Origin: Nitrospira sp.
GTDB lineage: Bacteria > Nitrospirota > Thermodesulfovibrionia > UBA6902
Reading direction: 5' to 3'
Assembly (NCBI GenBank): GCA_016784355.1
Contig: JADHUV010000001.1
Location: forward strand, 93,860 to 153,180
DNA: 59,321 bases
The notes beneath the pieces were generated by a model. It was given only the letters and a program-made list of their open reading frames with translations. It had not been told where the DNA came from and did no database searches. Positions 43,324 to 52,240 of this stretch are shown here, one piece after another. Position numbers and translations under genes: made by a program. The stretch's first letter is position 1. The number at the start of each line of letters is the position of its first letter.

Positions 43324-45588
43324 TCAAGTAGAGTTGATGAACCCGAGAGAACTTACGACCTGTCCAAGGGAAAGTCCTCCGTCATTCGGAGGTACAAGTT
43401 GATGAACGAGCGGTTTGAAGCCGGAATCCTGTAGCAGGTTAAGTGTCATCAGGAGGAGTTCAGCATTTTGAAACACTCCTCCTGACAGGACTACCTCTTT
43501 GATTCCGGTTTCCTCTCTTATAAGTTTAGCCGTATCTCTTATTATAAGAGCTATGCTATTGTGAAATTTTCTTGAAATTGTACAGATCTGTATCCCAGAA
43601 TCACGGTCATTGACTACCCCCCTGATAATTGGGAGATGATCGATTATCTCACCCCTTAAATTGAAATCGTAATATTCTGTCGTCACTGCCCGTGCTGCCT
43701 GCTGCTCCAGCAGGATGGCTGCCTGAGCATTGTATGATACCTGCCGCCGTAGCCCCAGAATAAAAGCGATTCCATCGAAAAGTCGTCCCATGCTGCTTGT
43801 AAGCGGGGATCTTATATTTTTATTAAGCATTTCCGTAAGGAAAATTTGTTCTTTAGCAGAAAGTAGATCTCCTGCTCTGTTTTGAGCATCTTTTTTAAAA
43901 GCGGAGTAAAGCAGGGAAAAAGCCGTACGTCTGGGATCTTTGATTGCCATATCTCCGCCCGGAAGTTGGAACGGTAAGAGGTGAAATTTCCTGATGAAGC
44001 CCTTGTAGGAAGCCGTCATTATTTCACTGCCCCAGATAGTCCCATCGGTCCCGTGGCCGGTTCCGTCAAATGCAATGCCTATTACTTCCCGATCATTTCC
44101 TAAGGAGTTTTCTGCCATACAAGATAGAATATGCGCATAATGATGCTGAACTTTATTAAGTTTTTCCTTGAAATAGCGTTCACCATATCTGGTGCTGTAA
44201 TAACCGGGGTGCATATCTGAGATCACGATATCCGGCGTTGTATTAAACAGTTTCAAGAGATCATTGACGGTCTCCTCATAAAAGGCTTCGGTCTGTGTAG
44301 AATCTATATCTCCTATATGCTGTGAAATGTACACGCGGTCCTCAATTCCAAGTGCAACGGTGCAATTCATCTGTGAACCCAGTGCAAGCACCGGGGCGGG
44401 CAGGCTGAATGCCAAAGGTATCGGTACAGGTGCAAAGCCCCTTGATCGTCTGAATGGAACCATTTTCCCGGCAATCAGCTTAACTACCGAGTCATCACAC
44501 CTTCTTTGAATCTTTCTTTCATGCGTAAGAATATGCGATGCAATTTCCCTAAGCCCTGCAAAAGCCTCATCATCACCCATAATTATGGGTTCATCTGTTA
44601 AGTTGGCACTTGTAGCTACAACAGGCCTGTTAAGAATTTTTAAAAGCAGGTGATGAAGTGGGGTATAGGGGAGGAATACCCCGACTGAATCGTTATCAAG
44701 CGATACAGAGGGTGCGAGGATATTGCTGGGTTTTCGTCCTAAGAGCAATACTGGTTTGGCCGTAGAGCAGAGAATCTGTTCATGCAGGGCATCAATATTG
44801 AAAGTTTTTTTTATGCCTTCTATAGAAGGAAACATGACAGCCATGGGTTTTTCATCTCTTTTTTTCTTTTTTCTTAAATCAGTGACCGCATCTTCATTTG
44901 TTGCGTCACATAATAAATGGAATCCCCCGAGGCCTTTAACGGCTATGATACCTCCCTGCAAGATAATATGTGAGATCTTTGCTAGCGCCTCCTTATCTTT
45001 GCAGATCAGTTTACCTGCAATTGAAAACAGGCTTAGGTCTGGTCCGCATTCAGGGCAGGCAATGGGTTGTGCATGAAAGCGCCTGTCATCGGGATCCGTA
45101 TACTCCTTCTCACAAGCGGCGCACATGTTGAATTCGGCCATGGTTGTATTAGGCCTGTCATAGGGTATCTCAGTGATAATCGTATAACGGGGACCGCAAT
45201 TAGTACAGTTGGTAAAGGCATATCCGCTTCTGCGATCATCAGGAGACTCGATCTCGCTCTGACACTCGGCGCAGATCGCAATATCCGGAAGTACCGGGGT
45301 GATTTTTTTTGTTCCTTCGGCGCTTGGTCTTATCTCAAAGCCGCAAAAACCGGTATGATTTAGAAAAGAAAATTGTAGAGTGTAGATCTTTGCCAGCTCT
45401 GGCTTGTCCCGTTCTATACGGAGAAGAAAAGCATCTAGTGAGGCCTTATTACCCTCTGTCTCAATCGTTACGCCGGAGCTGTCATTTTGAACGTAGCCGG
45501 CAAGGCTCATTTCAGAGGCAAGTCTATGGATAAAGGGTCTGAACCCGACACCCTGTATGAGTCCTGTGAGAGATATTTTTAGTCTCAA
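43324..45588 (-). CDS. hypF: Carbamoyltransferase HypF
   Basis: Activates carbamoyl phosphate and transfers the carbamoyl group to the C-terminal cysteine of HypE, the source of the cyanide ligands of the [NiFe] site. The 754-residue protein has the N-terminal acylphosphatase domain (G-V-G-F-R-P-F-I-H), two zinc fingers (C-A-E-C ... C-T-N-C and C-A-A-C ... C-P-E-C), a YrdC-like domain (G-G-I-I-A-V-K-G-L-G-G-F-H) and the Kae1-like domain with V-Q-H-H-Y-A-H and G-G-V-F-Q-N. Last gene of the minus-strand hydrogenase operon, split from the other hyp genes by two unrelated ORFs. It converges on gmd with ~96 bases between and no obvious terminator. Confidence 0.97.
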   Translation of the reverse strand: MRLKISLTGLIQGVGFRPFIHRLASEMSLAGYVQNDSSGVTIETEGNKASLDAFLLRIERDKPELAKIYTLQFSFLNHTGFCGFEIRPSAEGTKKITPVLPDIAICAECQSEIESPDDRRSGYAFTNCTNCGPRYTIITEIPYDRPNTTMAEFNMCAACEKEYTDPDDRRFHAQPIACPECGPDLSLFSIAGKLICKDKEALAKISHIILQGGIIAVKGLGGFHLLCDATNEDAVTDLRKKKKRDEKPMAVMFPSIEGIKKTFNIDALHEQILCSTAKPVLLLGRKPSNILAPSVSLDNDSVGVFLPYTPLHHLLLKILNRPVVATSANLTDEPIIMGDDEAFAGLREIASHILTHERKIQRRCDDSVVKLIAGKMVPFRRSRGFAPVPIPLAFSLPAPVLALGSQMNCTVALGIEDRVYISQHIGDIDSTQTEAFYEETVNDLLKLFNTTPDIVISDMHPGYYSTRYGERYFKEKLNKVQHHYAHILSCMAENSLGNDREVIGIAFDGTGHGTDGTIWGSEIMTASYKGFIRKFHLLPFQLPGGDMAIKDPRRTAFSLLYSAFKKDAQNRAGDLLSAKEQIFLTEMLNKNIRSPLTSSMGRLFDGIAFILGLRRQVSYNAQAAILLEQQAARAVTTEYYDFNLRGEIIDHLPIIRGVVNDRDSGIQICTISRKFHNSIALIIRDTAKLIREETGIKEVVLSGGVFQNAELLLMTLNLLQDSGFKPLVHQLVPPNDGGLSLGQVVSSLGFINST

Positions 45589-45597
45589 GGGTAGATA

Positions 45598-46032
45598 TTA
45601 TTTCTTTTTTTGCTTCTTAATCAAGTCGTATGCCATATTGAAGTTCATCGTAAGTTCTCTTGCACGTTCCTGTAGTTCTTCACTCAGGTGGGTGACTTTA
45701 TCAGGGTGAGATTTGCTTACCTTTTCCCTGAATGCACTGGATATTTCATCCATATCGGCCTTGCTGGATACCCCGAGTAATATATAGGCTTTTTCCAATG
45801 TTAAATCATTTGGTTGTGAGTTCGGGTTCCAGCCAGACTTGCCTGAGCTTGTATCTCCCGAGTTATAATTGCGGCTGGTCTGAGACCGTGCTTCTCTGGA
45901 ATTTTTTCGGAGGTAATAAAAAAGTACAATGCCGGCGATAAGGTCATCGATAAAGAGGGGATGAGCATCCAGGGGACTTAGGATATATATACCCAATAAT
46001 ACAGGCCAAATGTATTTTAATATGTTGTTCAT
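45598..46032 (-). CDS. Membrane-anchored J-domain protein
   Basis: A 144-residue protein. Residues ~3-45 contain two short hydrophobic segments with an L-S-P-L-D-A-H-P-L-F-I-D-D-L-I-A motif (as in DUF1232-like anchors), then a polar linker, then a C-terminal J domain with the H-P-D tripeptide in S-H-P-D-K-V. It should recruit and stimulate DnaK at the inner membrane. ATG 46032 is preceded by AGGA; an ATG seven codons upstream lacks a site. It lies ten bases before hypF and may aid folding of operon products, though this is inference. Confidence 0.82.
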   Translation of the reverse strand: MNNILKYIWPVLLGIYILSPLDAHPLFIDDLIAGIVLFYYLRKNSREARSQTSRNYNSGDTSSGKSGWNPNSQPNDLTLEKAYILLGVSSKADMDEISSAFREKVSKSHPDKVTHLSEELQERARELTMNFNMAYDLIKKQKKK

Positions 46033-46077
46033 ATGTTTTTCCTGCAGAAGCAATTAAGAGATCTCATTAGCCCTGGT

Positions 46078-47904
46078 TTAATCAGTTGTTGTGATTTCTG
46101 AGCGAATCCTGTCAATAAGGATGATGGCCTTGTCATATAAAATAAAGCCTATATTGCTTCCATAAAATTTAACACCTTTGATCTCATATATGAGAGCTCC
46201 GTTTAGGGAAAACCTCAGATTGTCGTCTCGTTTTGAAAGTTTTATTGTATCAAATGAGTTCAGGCGTTTTATTTTGCCTGAGGCAAGTTTCTGGATGACT
46301 CCATTGAGTTTTTGAGATATTGCAAATTCTCCATCACTGTTTATCATTGATGAATAGTAACTTAGTGTGTCTCTGGCACCTATGAGTACGCCGTAGTAAG
46401 AAGTCGGCAAAGTGCTGTGCGGTGTCAGGCTTACCTCTATTGTAAAGTCTTTGTCATGAGGAAATTCCTCAGGATGAATTATTATATGCACACCTGACAT
46501 CCGTCTGTTTTCAAGTATCAATTTCCCATCAGCAATCTGTGCTGAGGCCATAGCGGTTGAGAAAAGCTTCCAGTTACTGCGATTATCATTGAAATGATCA
46601 TCGAAGACAACTACGCTGCTCGTCTTCGGCTTAGTGATCTCGTTTATTTCATCTCTGTTTATCTCGGGTTCTGCGATCTCTTTGATTGAATCAGGTATAG
46701 TTATTGGCTCCGAAATCACAGCGTCTTGCAGTTTTGAAGTGGGCATGATCGAGGTTTCCTGCTTCAGTTCTGCCGGCTTTTTTGCAATAGCAGGCAGGTC
46801 CCTTGCAGGTATTTTCACTGGCGCTTTAAGTTCCGCAGTATTCTTTGCGATAATGATTCTTTTGACAGTGCCGGGTTCAGTGACTTCCTTCCTGTCTTTC
46901 AGGGAAGGCTTTGCGGGAACTTTTATCTCAGGTGTTTTGACGGGCTTTGGAAGTTGTTTATCGTCAGAGATCAAAGTCTCAGGACTGCTTTTTCCTGAAA
47001 AAATGGCCTGGACTTTTTTATTTGTTGAATGTACTGAAATATTCATACTCTTAGTGTCGGAGCCGGAAGCGGCGGATATTTTATTTGTTTCAGATAAAGC
47101 TTTAAATTTGGAGCTCGCTTTCTTTAAATTGCCTGTATTCTTCGCATTAGTGTTTTTGATAAGCGGTTGTCCTTTAAATGAGGAGATACTTTGATTTGCA
47201 GGGTTTGTAACCAGGTGTCTTGATTCGATTGGCTCAAGGACATCTATAATATTGATTGACGGGGCATTTATTTTTTTTATCGGCGGCCGGGACTCTTTGT
47301 ATAACAGGGAGTTTGTATATGCTATTATCTGTTCTGAAAATATAAGCCCTGCGAATAATCCAGCAATAACAAGAGAGGTCAGAAGTGGTATAAAGGATCT
47401 GCGTTTTTTAGCTTTTCTGGAGCATGACAGGGAGTTATCTTTTGTAGAGCAGACTGTATTTGTGAGTTCAGTTTCCGTCTCTGACTTTTCGGGTAATTTT
47501 ATAGTTGATTGAAGCGGAATGTGATCACTATTTTCTACAGCAATTGCTTCAGGAACCTCCGCTATAGGTATTAGCTCCGGTTTGCAGCTCAGTAGATTTT
47601 CTATCAATTGGAGGATACTGTTTTGATTCTCTTTTATACGTATGTTCAGGAGACAGGAGTCAGGCAATCGGGTGATTCCGGTTATCCTGCCGATGAACTC
47701 TATATAATGCCCGCTGGAAGGATAGGCCAGTATAAACTCCAGTACATCGCTCGCCATGGACTCTATGCTTACAACTTCCAGGGTAAACTCGTCCCGGCAA
47801 TAGTTTCCAGCGATGCCAAGCGAATATCCCTGTTCGTGAGGGTGACGATATTCAATTACACATTGATATTTTGATGCACTGTCTGTGTTTGTTTCGATTG
47901 CCAT
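46078..47904 (-). CDS. Single-pass membrane protein with PilZ-like and jelly-roll domains
   Basis: A 608-residue protein that I cannot assign a function. Residues ~10-100 look like a degenerate PilZ-type barrel (L-E-F-I-L-A-Y-P, F-I-G-R-I-T-G-I) but lack clear R-x3-R and D-x-S-x-x-G c-di-GMP motifs. Residues ~170-190 form one membrane helix after K-A-K-K-R-R. Residues ~200-430 are a Lys/Pro/Ser-rich low-complexity linker. Residues ~435-605 resemble a LamG/DUF1080-type jelly-roll (F-D-D-H-F-N-D-N-R-S-N-W at its start, L-I-L-I-D-R-I at its end). It sits inside the hyp gene order; no connection to hydrogenase biogenesis is known. Confidence 0.7.
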   Translation of the reverse strand: MAIETNTDSASKYQCVIEYRHPHEQGYSLGIAGNYCRDEFTLEVVSIESMASDVLEFILAYPSSGHYIEFIGRITGITRLPDSCLLNIRIKENQNSILQLIENLLSCKPELIPIAEVPEAIAVENSDHIPLQSTIKLPEKSETETELTNTVCSTKDNSLSCSRKAKKRRSFIPLLTSLVIAGLFAGLIFSEQIIAYTNSLLYKESRPPIKKINAPSINIIDVLEPIESRHLVTNPANQSISSFKGQPLIKNTNAKNTGNLKKASSKFKALSETNKISAASGSDTKSMNISVHSTNKKVQAIFSGKSSPETLISDDKQLPKPVKTPEIKVPAKPSLKDRKEVTEPGTVKRIIIAKNTAELKAPVKIPARDLPAIAKKPAELKQETSIMPTSKLQDAVISEPITIPDSIKEIAEPEINRDEINEITKPKTSSVVVFDDHFNDNRSNWKLFSTAMASAQIADGKLILENRRMSGVHIIIHPEEFPHDKDFTIEVSLTPHSTLPTSYYGVLIGARDTLSYYSSMINSDGEFAISQKLNGVIQKLASGKIKRLNSFDTIKLSKRDDNLRFSLNGALIYEIKGVKFYGSNIGFILYDKAIILIDRIRSEITTTD

Positions 47905-48045
47905 TATTTAAATCATAGTTGTCATTAACGATTTGCAACGCATTAATATAACAAAGTTTGAGAGGAATTAACCTGCTTAATCAATTTTGGTATGAGCAGG
48001 AGCATCCTGAGAAGTGTCGTGAGTGGCCTGAATTGGCCTATTATT

Positions 48046-49092
48046 CTATTCGCTGGAAGTCCTGTACCATATATTACATGCACCCTCCATTGAAACCATG
48101 CAGGGACCCTGAGGTGTCCTGGGAGAGCATTGAGTCTTGAAAAGCCCGCATGCGGATGGATATGCCTTGCCTAAAATGATATTGCCGCAGATGCATCCGG
48201 GTATCTTTTCTTCTTTTATTGGCTGAAGGTTAAACTCCACATTGGCATTATGCCGCGCATATTCATCCCTAAGCTGAAGACCTGATTCCGGCACATGTCC
48301 TATACCTCTCCAGTTTATATCAGCTACCTTGAAAAATTTATTAATTATACCCTGCGCATGCGCATTGCCTTCAGGACGTACAACCTGTTTATATACATTT
48401 CCGGCCCTGGCGAGACCATCACGCAGCTGGCTGAGTATCTCAATAAGTCCCATAAGCAGGTTTTCCGCCTCAAAGCCGGCTACCACAATGGGGATACCGT
48501 ATTTTTCAGGAAAGACCTTCCACGCATTGGCTCCGACTATAGCGGAGACATGTCCGGGAGCAATGAAACCATCGATTGCGATTGTCGTATCTTTAACCAG
48601 TAGTTCCATTATTACAGGGGTGAGTTTGTGAGAACTCAATATGAAAAGATTGTCGGGGAGGCCCATTTGCAGTATGGCCGCGGTCGGGGCGGTGGTCGTT
48701 TCGAAGCCTATAGAGAAAAAAACGACGGATTTTTCCGGGTTTTTTTTTGCTATGCTAATGGCCTCCATCGGGGAAGTGATCATTTTGTAACTGGTGCCGT
48801 CAGCGCGGATTGAACCTTGTCGGGTAGGTACTCTCAGCATATCTCCGTAAGTCACAAGGATTACATCAGGATTGTTAGACAGGTTGATCGCATTGATGAT
48901 ATCACTTTCAGAGCATACACAGACCGGGCAGCCCGGGCCTGGTATTATCTCAAGGTTTGCAGGCAGGATGCTCCTTATTCCTGAGAAGGCAATGGTATGC
49001 TCATGTGATCCGCACACGTTCATTATCTTGATCTTCTTTTCAGCAGGTACAAGCGAATGTATTATTTTTATGAGTTGTTCTGAGCTTTTCAT
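48046..49092 (-). CDS. hypD: Hydrogenase maturation protein HypD
   Basis: Iron-sulfur scaffold that, with HypC, holds the Fe(CN)2CO group before insertion into the large subunit. The 348-residue protein has the invariant motifs N-V-C-G-S-H-E-H-T, G-P-G-C-P-V-C-V, S-I-G-F-E-T-T-T-A-P, A-P-G-H-V-S-A-I and V-A-G-F-E, and the C-terminal cysteine set (C-I-C-G, C-G-L-F, C-S-P, G-P-C-M-V-S-M-E-G-A-C) for the [4Fe-4S] cluster. Starts 16 bases after hypE; a 141-base gap with nothing recognisable follows it. Confidence 0.97.
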   Translation of the reverse strand: MKSSEQLIKIIHSLVPAEKKIKIMNVCGSHEHTIAFSGIRSILPANLEIIPGPGCPVCVCSESDIINAINLSNNPDVILVTYGDMLRVPTRQGSIRADGTSYKMITSPMEAISIAKKNPEKSVVFFSIGFETTTAPTAAILQMGLPDNLFILSSHKLTPVIMELLVKDTTIAIDGFIAPGHVSAIVGANAWKVFPEKYGIPIVVAGFEAENLLMGLIEILSQLRDGLARAGNVYKQVVRPEGNAHAQGIINKFFKVADINWRGIGHVPESGLQLRDEYARHNANVEFNLQPIKEEKIPGCICGNIILGKAYPSACGLFKTQCSPRTPQGPCMVSMEGACNIWYRTSSE

Positions 49093-49108
49093 GATTTATA
49101 TATTCTCT

Positions 49109-50101
49109 TCAGCATATCCTGGGCAGGGTCTCTTCTTCCGCCATAATAAGAGAGCGTTCACCCCCGATAACTGTCCTTAGGCGTACCCCTTTAAAATCAG
49201 AGGTCACCTTGCCAATAACGCAGGCATTAACTCCCAGAGGATTGTTGTGAAGCATCCTTAGGACCTCTACGGAGCAGCTTTCTGATACGGCAATAATGGC
49301 CTTGCCTTCATTGGCAAGATAAAGGGGGTCAAAGCCCAGCATCTCGGTTATGAAACGAACATCGTTCCGTAGCGGGATGGAATCCTCAAATAACTGTATG
49401 CCAAGTCCTGAGGCATCGGCCAGTTCTACCATTACCGTTGCTGCGCCTCCGCGGGTGGGATCCCGCATCCATCTGATGCCGTCTATTTTAAAAAGGGGTT
49501 CGAGCATTTTATTCAGAGCTGCACAATCACTGGTGAGTTCGGATTCTACAGGGAATTCTTCCCGTGCAAGGGCTATGGCTGTGCCGTGGTCTCCCAGTGT
49601 GCCGGTACATATAATTACATCTCCTGATTCGATATTTTCAGCAGACATACGTCGCACTATACTGCCAATGCCGGTGGTATTTATGTAGATACCATCGCCC
49701 TTTCCTTTTTCCACTACCTTTGTATCCCCTGTAACTATCTGTACCCCTGCATCTCTTGCGGCCTCGCTTATACTCATTATTATCTGCTCCAGCGTATCCA
49801 GAGGAAGGCCCTCCTCAAGGATCAGTCCCAGTGAGATATATTGGGGAATGGCTCCGCTTACTGCGAGATCATTGACGGTTCCGCATATTGCAAGTGTGCC
49901 GATATTGCCACCGGGAAAGAACAGGGGGTGCACCACATAAGAATCGGTAGTCATGGCTATCTGGTCACATTTTAGTGAAAGGGTTGCAGCATCCTCAAGT
50001 GCATGAAGATGGTCACCCTTTAAATGCTTCAGAAAGACCTCCTGTATCAGGTCTCGTGTAAGTCTTCCCCCTCCGCCATGGCCGATCTCAATTTTTTTCA
50101 T
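49109..50101 (-). CDS. hypE: Hydrogenase maturation protein HypE
   Basis: Dehydrates the thiocarbamate on its C-terminal cysteine to thiocyanate, the cyanide donor for the [NiFe] site. The 330-residue PurM-like protein begins I-G-H-G-G-G-G and carries V-N-D-L-A-V-S-G-A, V-T-G-D-T-K-V-V-E-K-G, R-D-P-T-R-G-G-A-A and the diagnostic C-terminal P-R-I-C ending in the modified cysteine. Lies between hypB and hypD, 39 and 16 bases away. Confidence 0.97.
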   Translation of the reverse strand: MKKIEIGHGGGGRLTRDLIQEVFLKHLKGDHLHALEDAATLSLKCDQIAMTTDSYVVHPLFFPGGNIGTLAICGTVNDLAVSGAIPQYISLGLILEEGLPLDTLEQIIMSISEAARDAGVQIVTGDTKVVEKGKGDGIYINTTGIGSIVRRMSAENIESGDVIICTGTLGDHGTAIALAREEFPVESELTSDCAALNKMLEPLFKIDGIRWMRDPTRGGAATVMVELADASGLGIQLFEDSIPLRNDVRFITEMLGFDPLYLANEGKAIIAVSESCSVEVLRMLHNNPLGVNACVIGKVTSDFKGVRLRTVIGGERSLIMAEEETLPRIC

Positions 50102-50140
50102 TTGCTATGTATTAGCGTAAGCTGGAAAATACCGATTGCT

Positions 50141-50860
50141 TCAGCTCTTTTGTGCGCGGTTGAGAGTTATTGATTTTATTAAACAGTCTGTCCATTCTTC
50201 AATTCCATCTCCTGTCTTGACTGATACAGTGAGAATCGTAATTGAGGGATTCAGGGCCAGGGCATCGGCCTTCGCTTTTTCGATATCAAAATCGAAATAC
50301 GGGACCAGATCAGTCTTTGTAATTATAAGGATATCAGATGACTGAATCGCTTTTGGGTACTTTACAGGTTTGTCGTGTCCTTCCGGTATTGATATAAGTA
50401 CAACACGGGTGTGCTCTCCCAGGTCGAAAAAAGAAGGGCAGACCAGGTTGCCCACGTTCTCTATAAACAGTATATCCAGGGATTTGCCATTGAGTTCATG
50501 TTCGAGTTTGTGAAAACCTTTATGGACAAGAGATGATTCAAGGTGGCATGCCCCGCCTGTTGTAAGTTGTATGGCCGGTATTCCCTTTGCCCTGATTCGT
50601 TCAGCATCGAGTTCTGTCTCGATATCGCCCTCAAGGACCCCGATACTGATTTTGCCGGAGAGTTCCTCAATGGTTTTTTCCAGAAGTGATGTCTTTCCCG
50701 CCCCGGGTGAGCTGATAAGGTTCATGACGAAGATGCCCTTTATATCAAAGTGAACCCGGTTTTTCTCTGCCATGTCCTCGTTTGATTTCAGCAGGCTTTG
50801 ATTGATTTCTACCGTTACTCTGTTTCCTGTGTCTTCGGGACATCCGCATGTATTACACAT
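50141..50860 (-). CDS. hypB: Hydrogenase nickel-insertion GTPase HypB
   Basis: GTPase that, with HypA, delivers nickel to the large subunit. The 239-residue protein has an N-terminal metal site M-C-N-T-C-G-C, the P-loop S-P-G-A-G-K-T-S, G-D-I-E-T-E-L-D, the metal-binding G-G-A-C-H-L, E-N-V-G-N-L-V-C-P and the guanine-specificity N/T-K-T-D. There is no His-rich nickel-storage stretch. A 150-base repeat-bearing interval separates it from hypA. Confidence 0.97.
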   Translation of the reverse strand: MCNTCGCPEDTGNRVTVEINQSLLKSNEDMAEKNRVHFDIKGIFVMNLISSPGAGKTSLLEKTIEELSGKISIGVLEGDIETELDAERIRAKGIPAIQLTTGGACHLESSLVHKGFHKLEHELNGKSLDILFIENVGNLVCPSFFDLGEHTRVVLISIPEGHDKPVKYPKAIQSSDILIITKTDLVPYFDFDIEKAKADALALNPSITILTVSVKTGDGIEEWTDCLIKSITLNRAQKS

Positions 50861-50870
50861 GAATAGCTCC

Positions 50871-50998
50871 AGGCACTAAGGGGCTAAAGCACTGAGGCAC
50901 CGAGGCACTGAGGCACAAAGGCACTGAGGGAAAAGACGTGCTTAATATTGGATTGCTGTTTACTCTGTGCCTATGTCCCTCTGCCCCTCTGTCCCTTC
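50871..50998. repeat. Short-period minisatellite arrays in opposite orientation between hypA and hypB
   Basis: 50871-50929 repeats a degenerate 8-9-base unit GGCACTGA(G) about six times (G-G-C-A-C-T-A-A, then several G-G-C-A-C-T/C-G-A and G-G-C-A-C-A-A-A copies). 50962-50997 carries the opposite-strand type CTCTGTGCC ... CTCTGCCCC ... CTCTGTCCC. The two arrays can pair as a long imperfect hairpin in the operon mRNA. No cas genes and no spacers, so not CRISPR. Confidence 0.75.
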
Positions 50999-51010
50999 TT
51001 TTTATCATTT

Positions 51011-51361
51011 TCATACCTCTAACTCCACCTTATCTATATGTTGTTCAGTGCCGGAACTTATATCGAGGCTGCATGAGCCGCATCCCTGACATTCGGGGAA
51101 ATACAGGGTCTCAGTCGCAAACGATGCGCCGCAGTCTCTGCATTTGTATATAAGCGGTATTTCTTCAATCTCTACTTTGGTGGAATAGAGAATCGGATGT
51201 TCAAGTTTAATGGCATCAAAGGCGAATTGCAGAGAGTCGGTGACTATGCCTGACATCTGTCCAATTTTAAGTCTCACTGCAATAACCGCTGATGCATTAT
51301 TCTCTGCCGCTATCCTGGTGAGTTCTTCAGCCATGGCTATCGCTATTGTGACTTCGTGCAT
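51011..51361 (-). CDS. hypA: Hydrogenase nickel-insertion protein HypA
   Basis: Nickel and zinc metallochaperone that hands nickel to the large subunit with HypB. The 116-residue protein starts M-H-E-V-T-I-A, whose H2-E3 is the nickel ligand, and ends with the zinc-binding C-R-D-C ... C-Q-G-C-G-S-C. A longer frame reaching 51436 lies inside hypC and would bury H2; ATG 51361 is the real start. It overlaps hypC by 35 bases, so translation is coupled. Confidence 0.96.
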   Translation of the reverse strand: MHEVTIAIAMAEELTRIAAENNASAVIAVRLKIGQMSGIVTDSLQFAFDAIKLEHPILYSTKVEIEEIPLIYKCRDCGASFATETLYFPECQGCGSCSLDISSGTEQHIDKVELEV

Positions 51362-51599
51362 TGCGATCCTCCTCATCCATAAGCCGTCCAATCTCGTCAA
51401 GGCCTTCCCATATCTCATCTGCGATCTGCTGATCAATCTTTTCTATTGCAAAGCCGACATGCACGATCACATTATCACCGATATTAATATCTCCTTCAGG
51501 GAGCAGCTGCAGGCCTATATTGCGCTTTACCCCCTTTGCTTCAGCAATACCGACGGGGTAGGTCATTTCTATAATTTTCATTGGAACGCCAACGCACAT
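51327..51599 (-). CDS. hypC: Hydrogenase maturation chaperone HypC
   Basis: Small chaperone that carries the Fe(CN)2CO unit with HypD and docks on the large-subunit precursor. The 90-residue protein begins M-C-V-G-V-P-M-K-I with the essential Cys2, and has the G-D-N-V-I-V-H-V-G-F-A barrel strand. The C-terminus is longer and more acidic/basic than in many HypC proteins, because it is read through the hypA overlap. GGAGAAG lies about seven bases upstream of ATG 51599. Confidence 0.96.
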   Translation of the reverse strand: MCVGVPMKIIEMTYPVGIAEAKGVKRNIGLQLLPEGDINIGDNVIVHVGFAIEKIDQQIADEIWEGLDEIGRLMDEEDRNARSHNSDSHG

Positions 51600-51674
51600 G
51601 AGAGCTTCTCCGTGATAATATTCTAATTATTGTAAAACCAAATAGACAGAATCACAATGTGTTTTTTGTGAATT

Positions 51675-52163
51675 TCAGACGGTGCATGTTTTTGCCCTTA
51701 TTACAATTTGCCAGTCACTCAGCCTGTTTAAAATTTGTTGAATAAGGTGATCGAATCTATCGCTGATCACATCACTTAATTCTGCACAGGTAGCCAGAGA
51801 TTTCGGCTGCATTCCCACCAGGCACATCTCAGACGGTGTGATGCCCATAAGATTAGCAGCACAGAGCATATCAGGAAGTCCGACCTGGTGTACGGAAATT
51901 TTTTTACTGAAGAATGCAGGTATATCATCCCCCTCAAGTATTCCCATGGTTCCAGGGTCCTTGCCAAGATTAATTGCATCGATGAATAAAACCCGTTCAT
52001 TGCCCTCTATGAAAGGGAGCAGATCCAGGCCCATTGTGCCGCCATCTATAAGTTCTACATATTCCGGGAAGTGGTAATCCCGCTGAAGTCTCTGAATTGC
52101 GTGTATTCCAAGACCGTCATCCTGCATCAGGAGGTTTCCGATTCCGACTATCGCTGTTTTCAT
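51675..52163 (-). CDS. Hydrogenase maturation endopeptidase
   Basis: HyaD/HybD/HupD-type nickel-dependent protease that removes the C-terminal tail of the large subunit after nickel insertion. The 162-residue protein has G-I-G-N-L-L-M-Q-D-D-G-L-G at the N-terminus, F-I-D-A-I-N-L-G and S-V-H-Q-V-G, providing the expected acidic and His nickel contacts. The target tail here is the 15 residues after H555 of the large subunit. CAGGAG lies eight bases upstream. Follows the cytochrome b gene after a strong hairpin. Confidence 0.94.
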   Translation of the reverse strand: MKTAIVGIGNLLMQDDGLGIHAIQRLQRDYHFPEYVELIDGGTMGLDLLPFIEGNERVLFIDAINLGKDPGTMGILEGDDIPAFFSKKISVHQVGLPDMLCAANLMGITPSEMCLVGMQPKSLATCAELSDVISDRFDHLIQQILNRLSDWQIVIRAKTCTV

Positions 52164-52185
52164 ATTAGCTCCTGATTAAGATGTC

Positions 52186-52228
52186 TCCGATTGATACGGT
52201 CTGCGGATTACAGACCGTATCAATCGGA
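52186..52228 (-). other. Perfect 18-bp inverted repeat in the hydrogenase mRNA
   Basis: 52186-52203 (TCCGATTGATACGGTCTG) and 52211-52228 are exact reverse complements around a 7-base loop. In the minus-strand transcript this gives a very stable hairpin between the cytochrome b stop and the protease start. No U-run follows, and the protease ribosome binding site is just downstream, so it is more likely an mRNA-processing or stability element separating structural from maturation genes than a terminator. Confidence 0.75.
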
Positions 52229-52240
52229 TATCATGTATTG

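Noticed and set aside
50871..50998. CRISPR array between hypA and hypB
   Set aside because: Units are 8-9 bases and directly adjacent, without 25-40-base spacers, and no cas genes are present.
51011..51436. Longer HypA starting at 51436
   Set aside because: The extension lies inside hypC and would displace the N-terminal M-H-E that binds nickel; ATG 51361 gives the invariant start.
52186..52228. Hairpin read as an intrinsic terminator
   Set aside because: No U-run on the transcribed side, and the next operon gene starts only ~23 bases beyond with its ribosome binding site intact.
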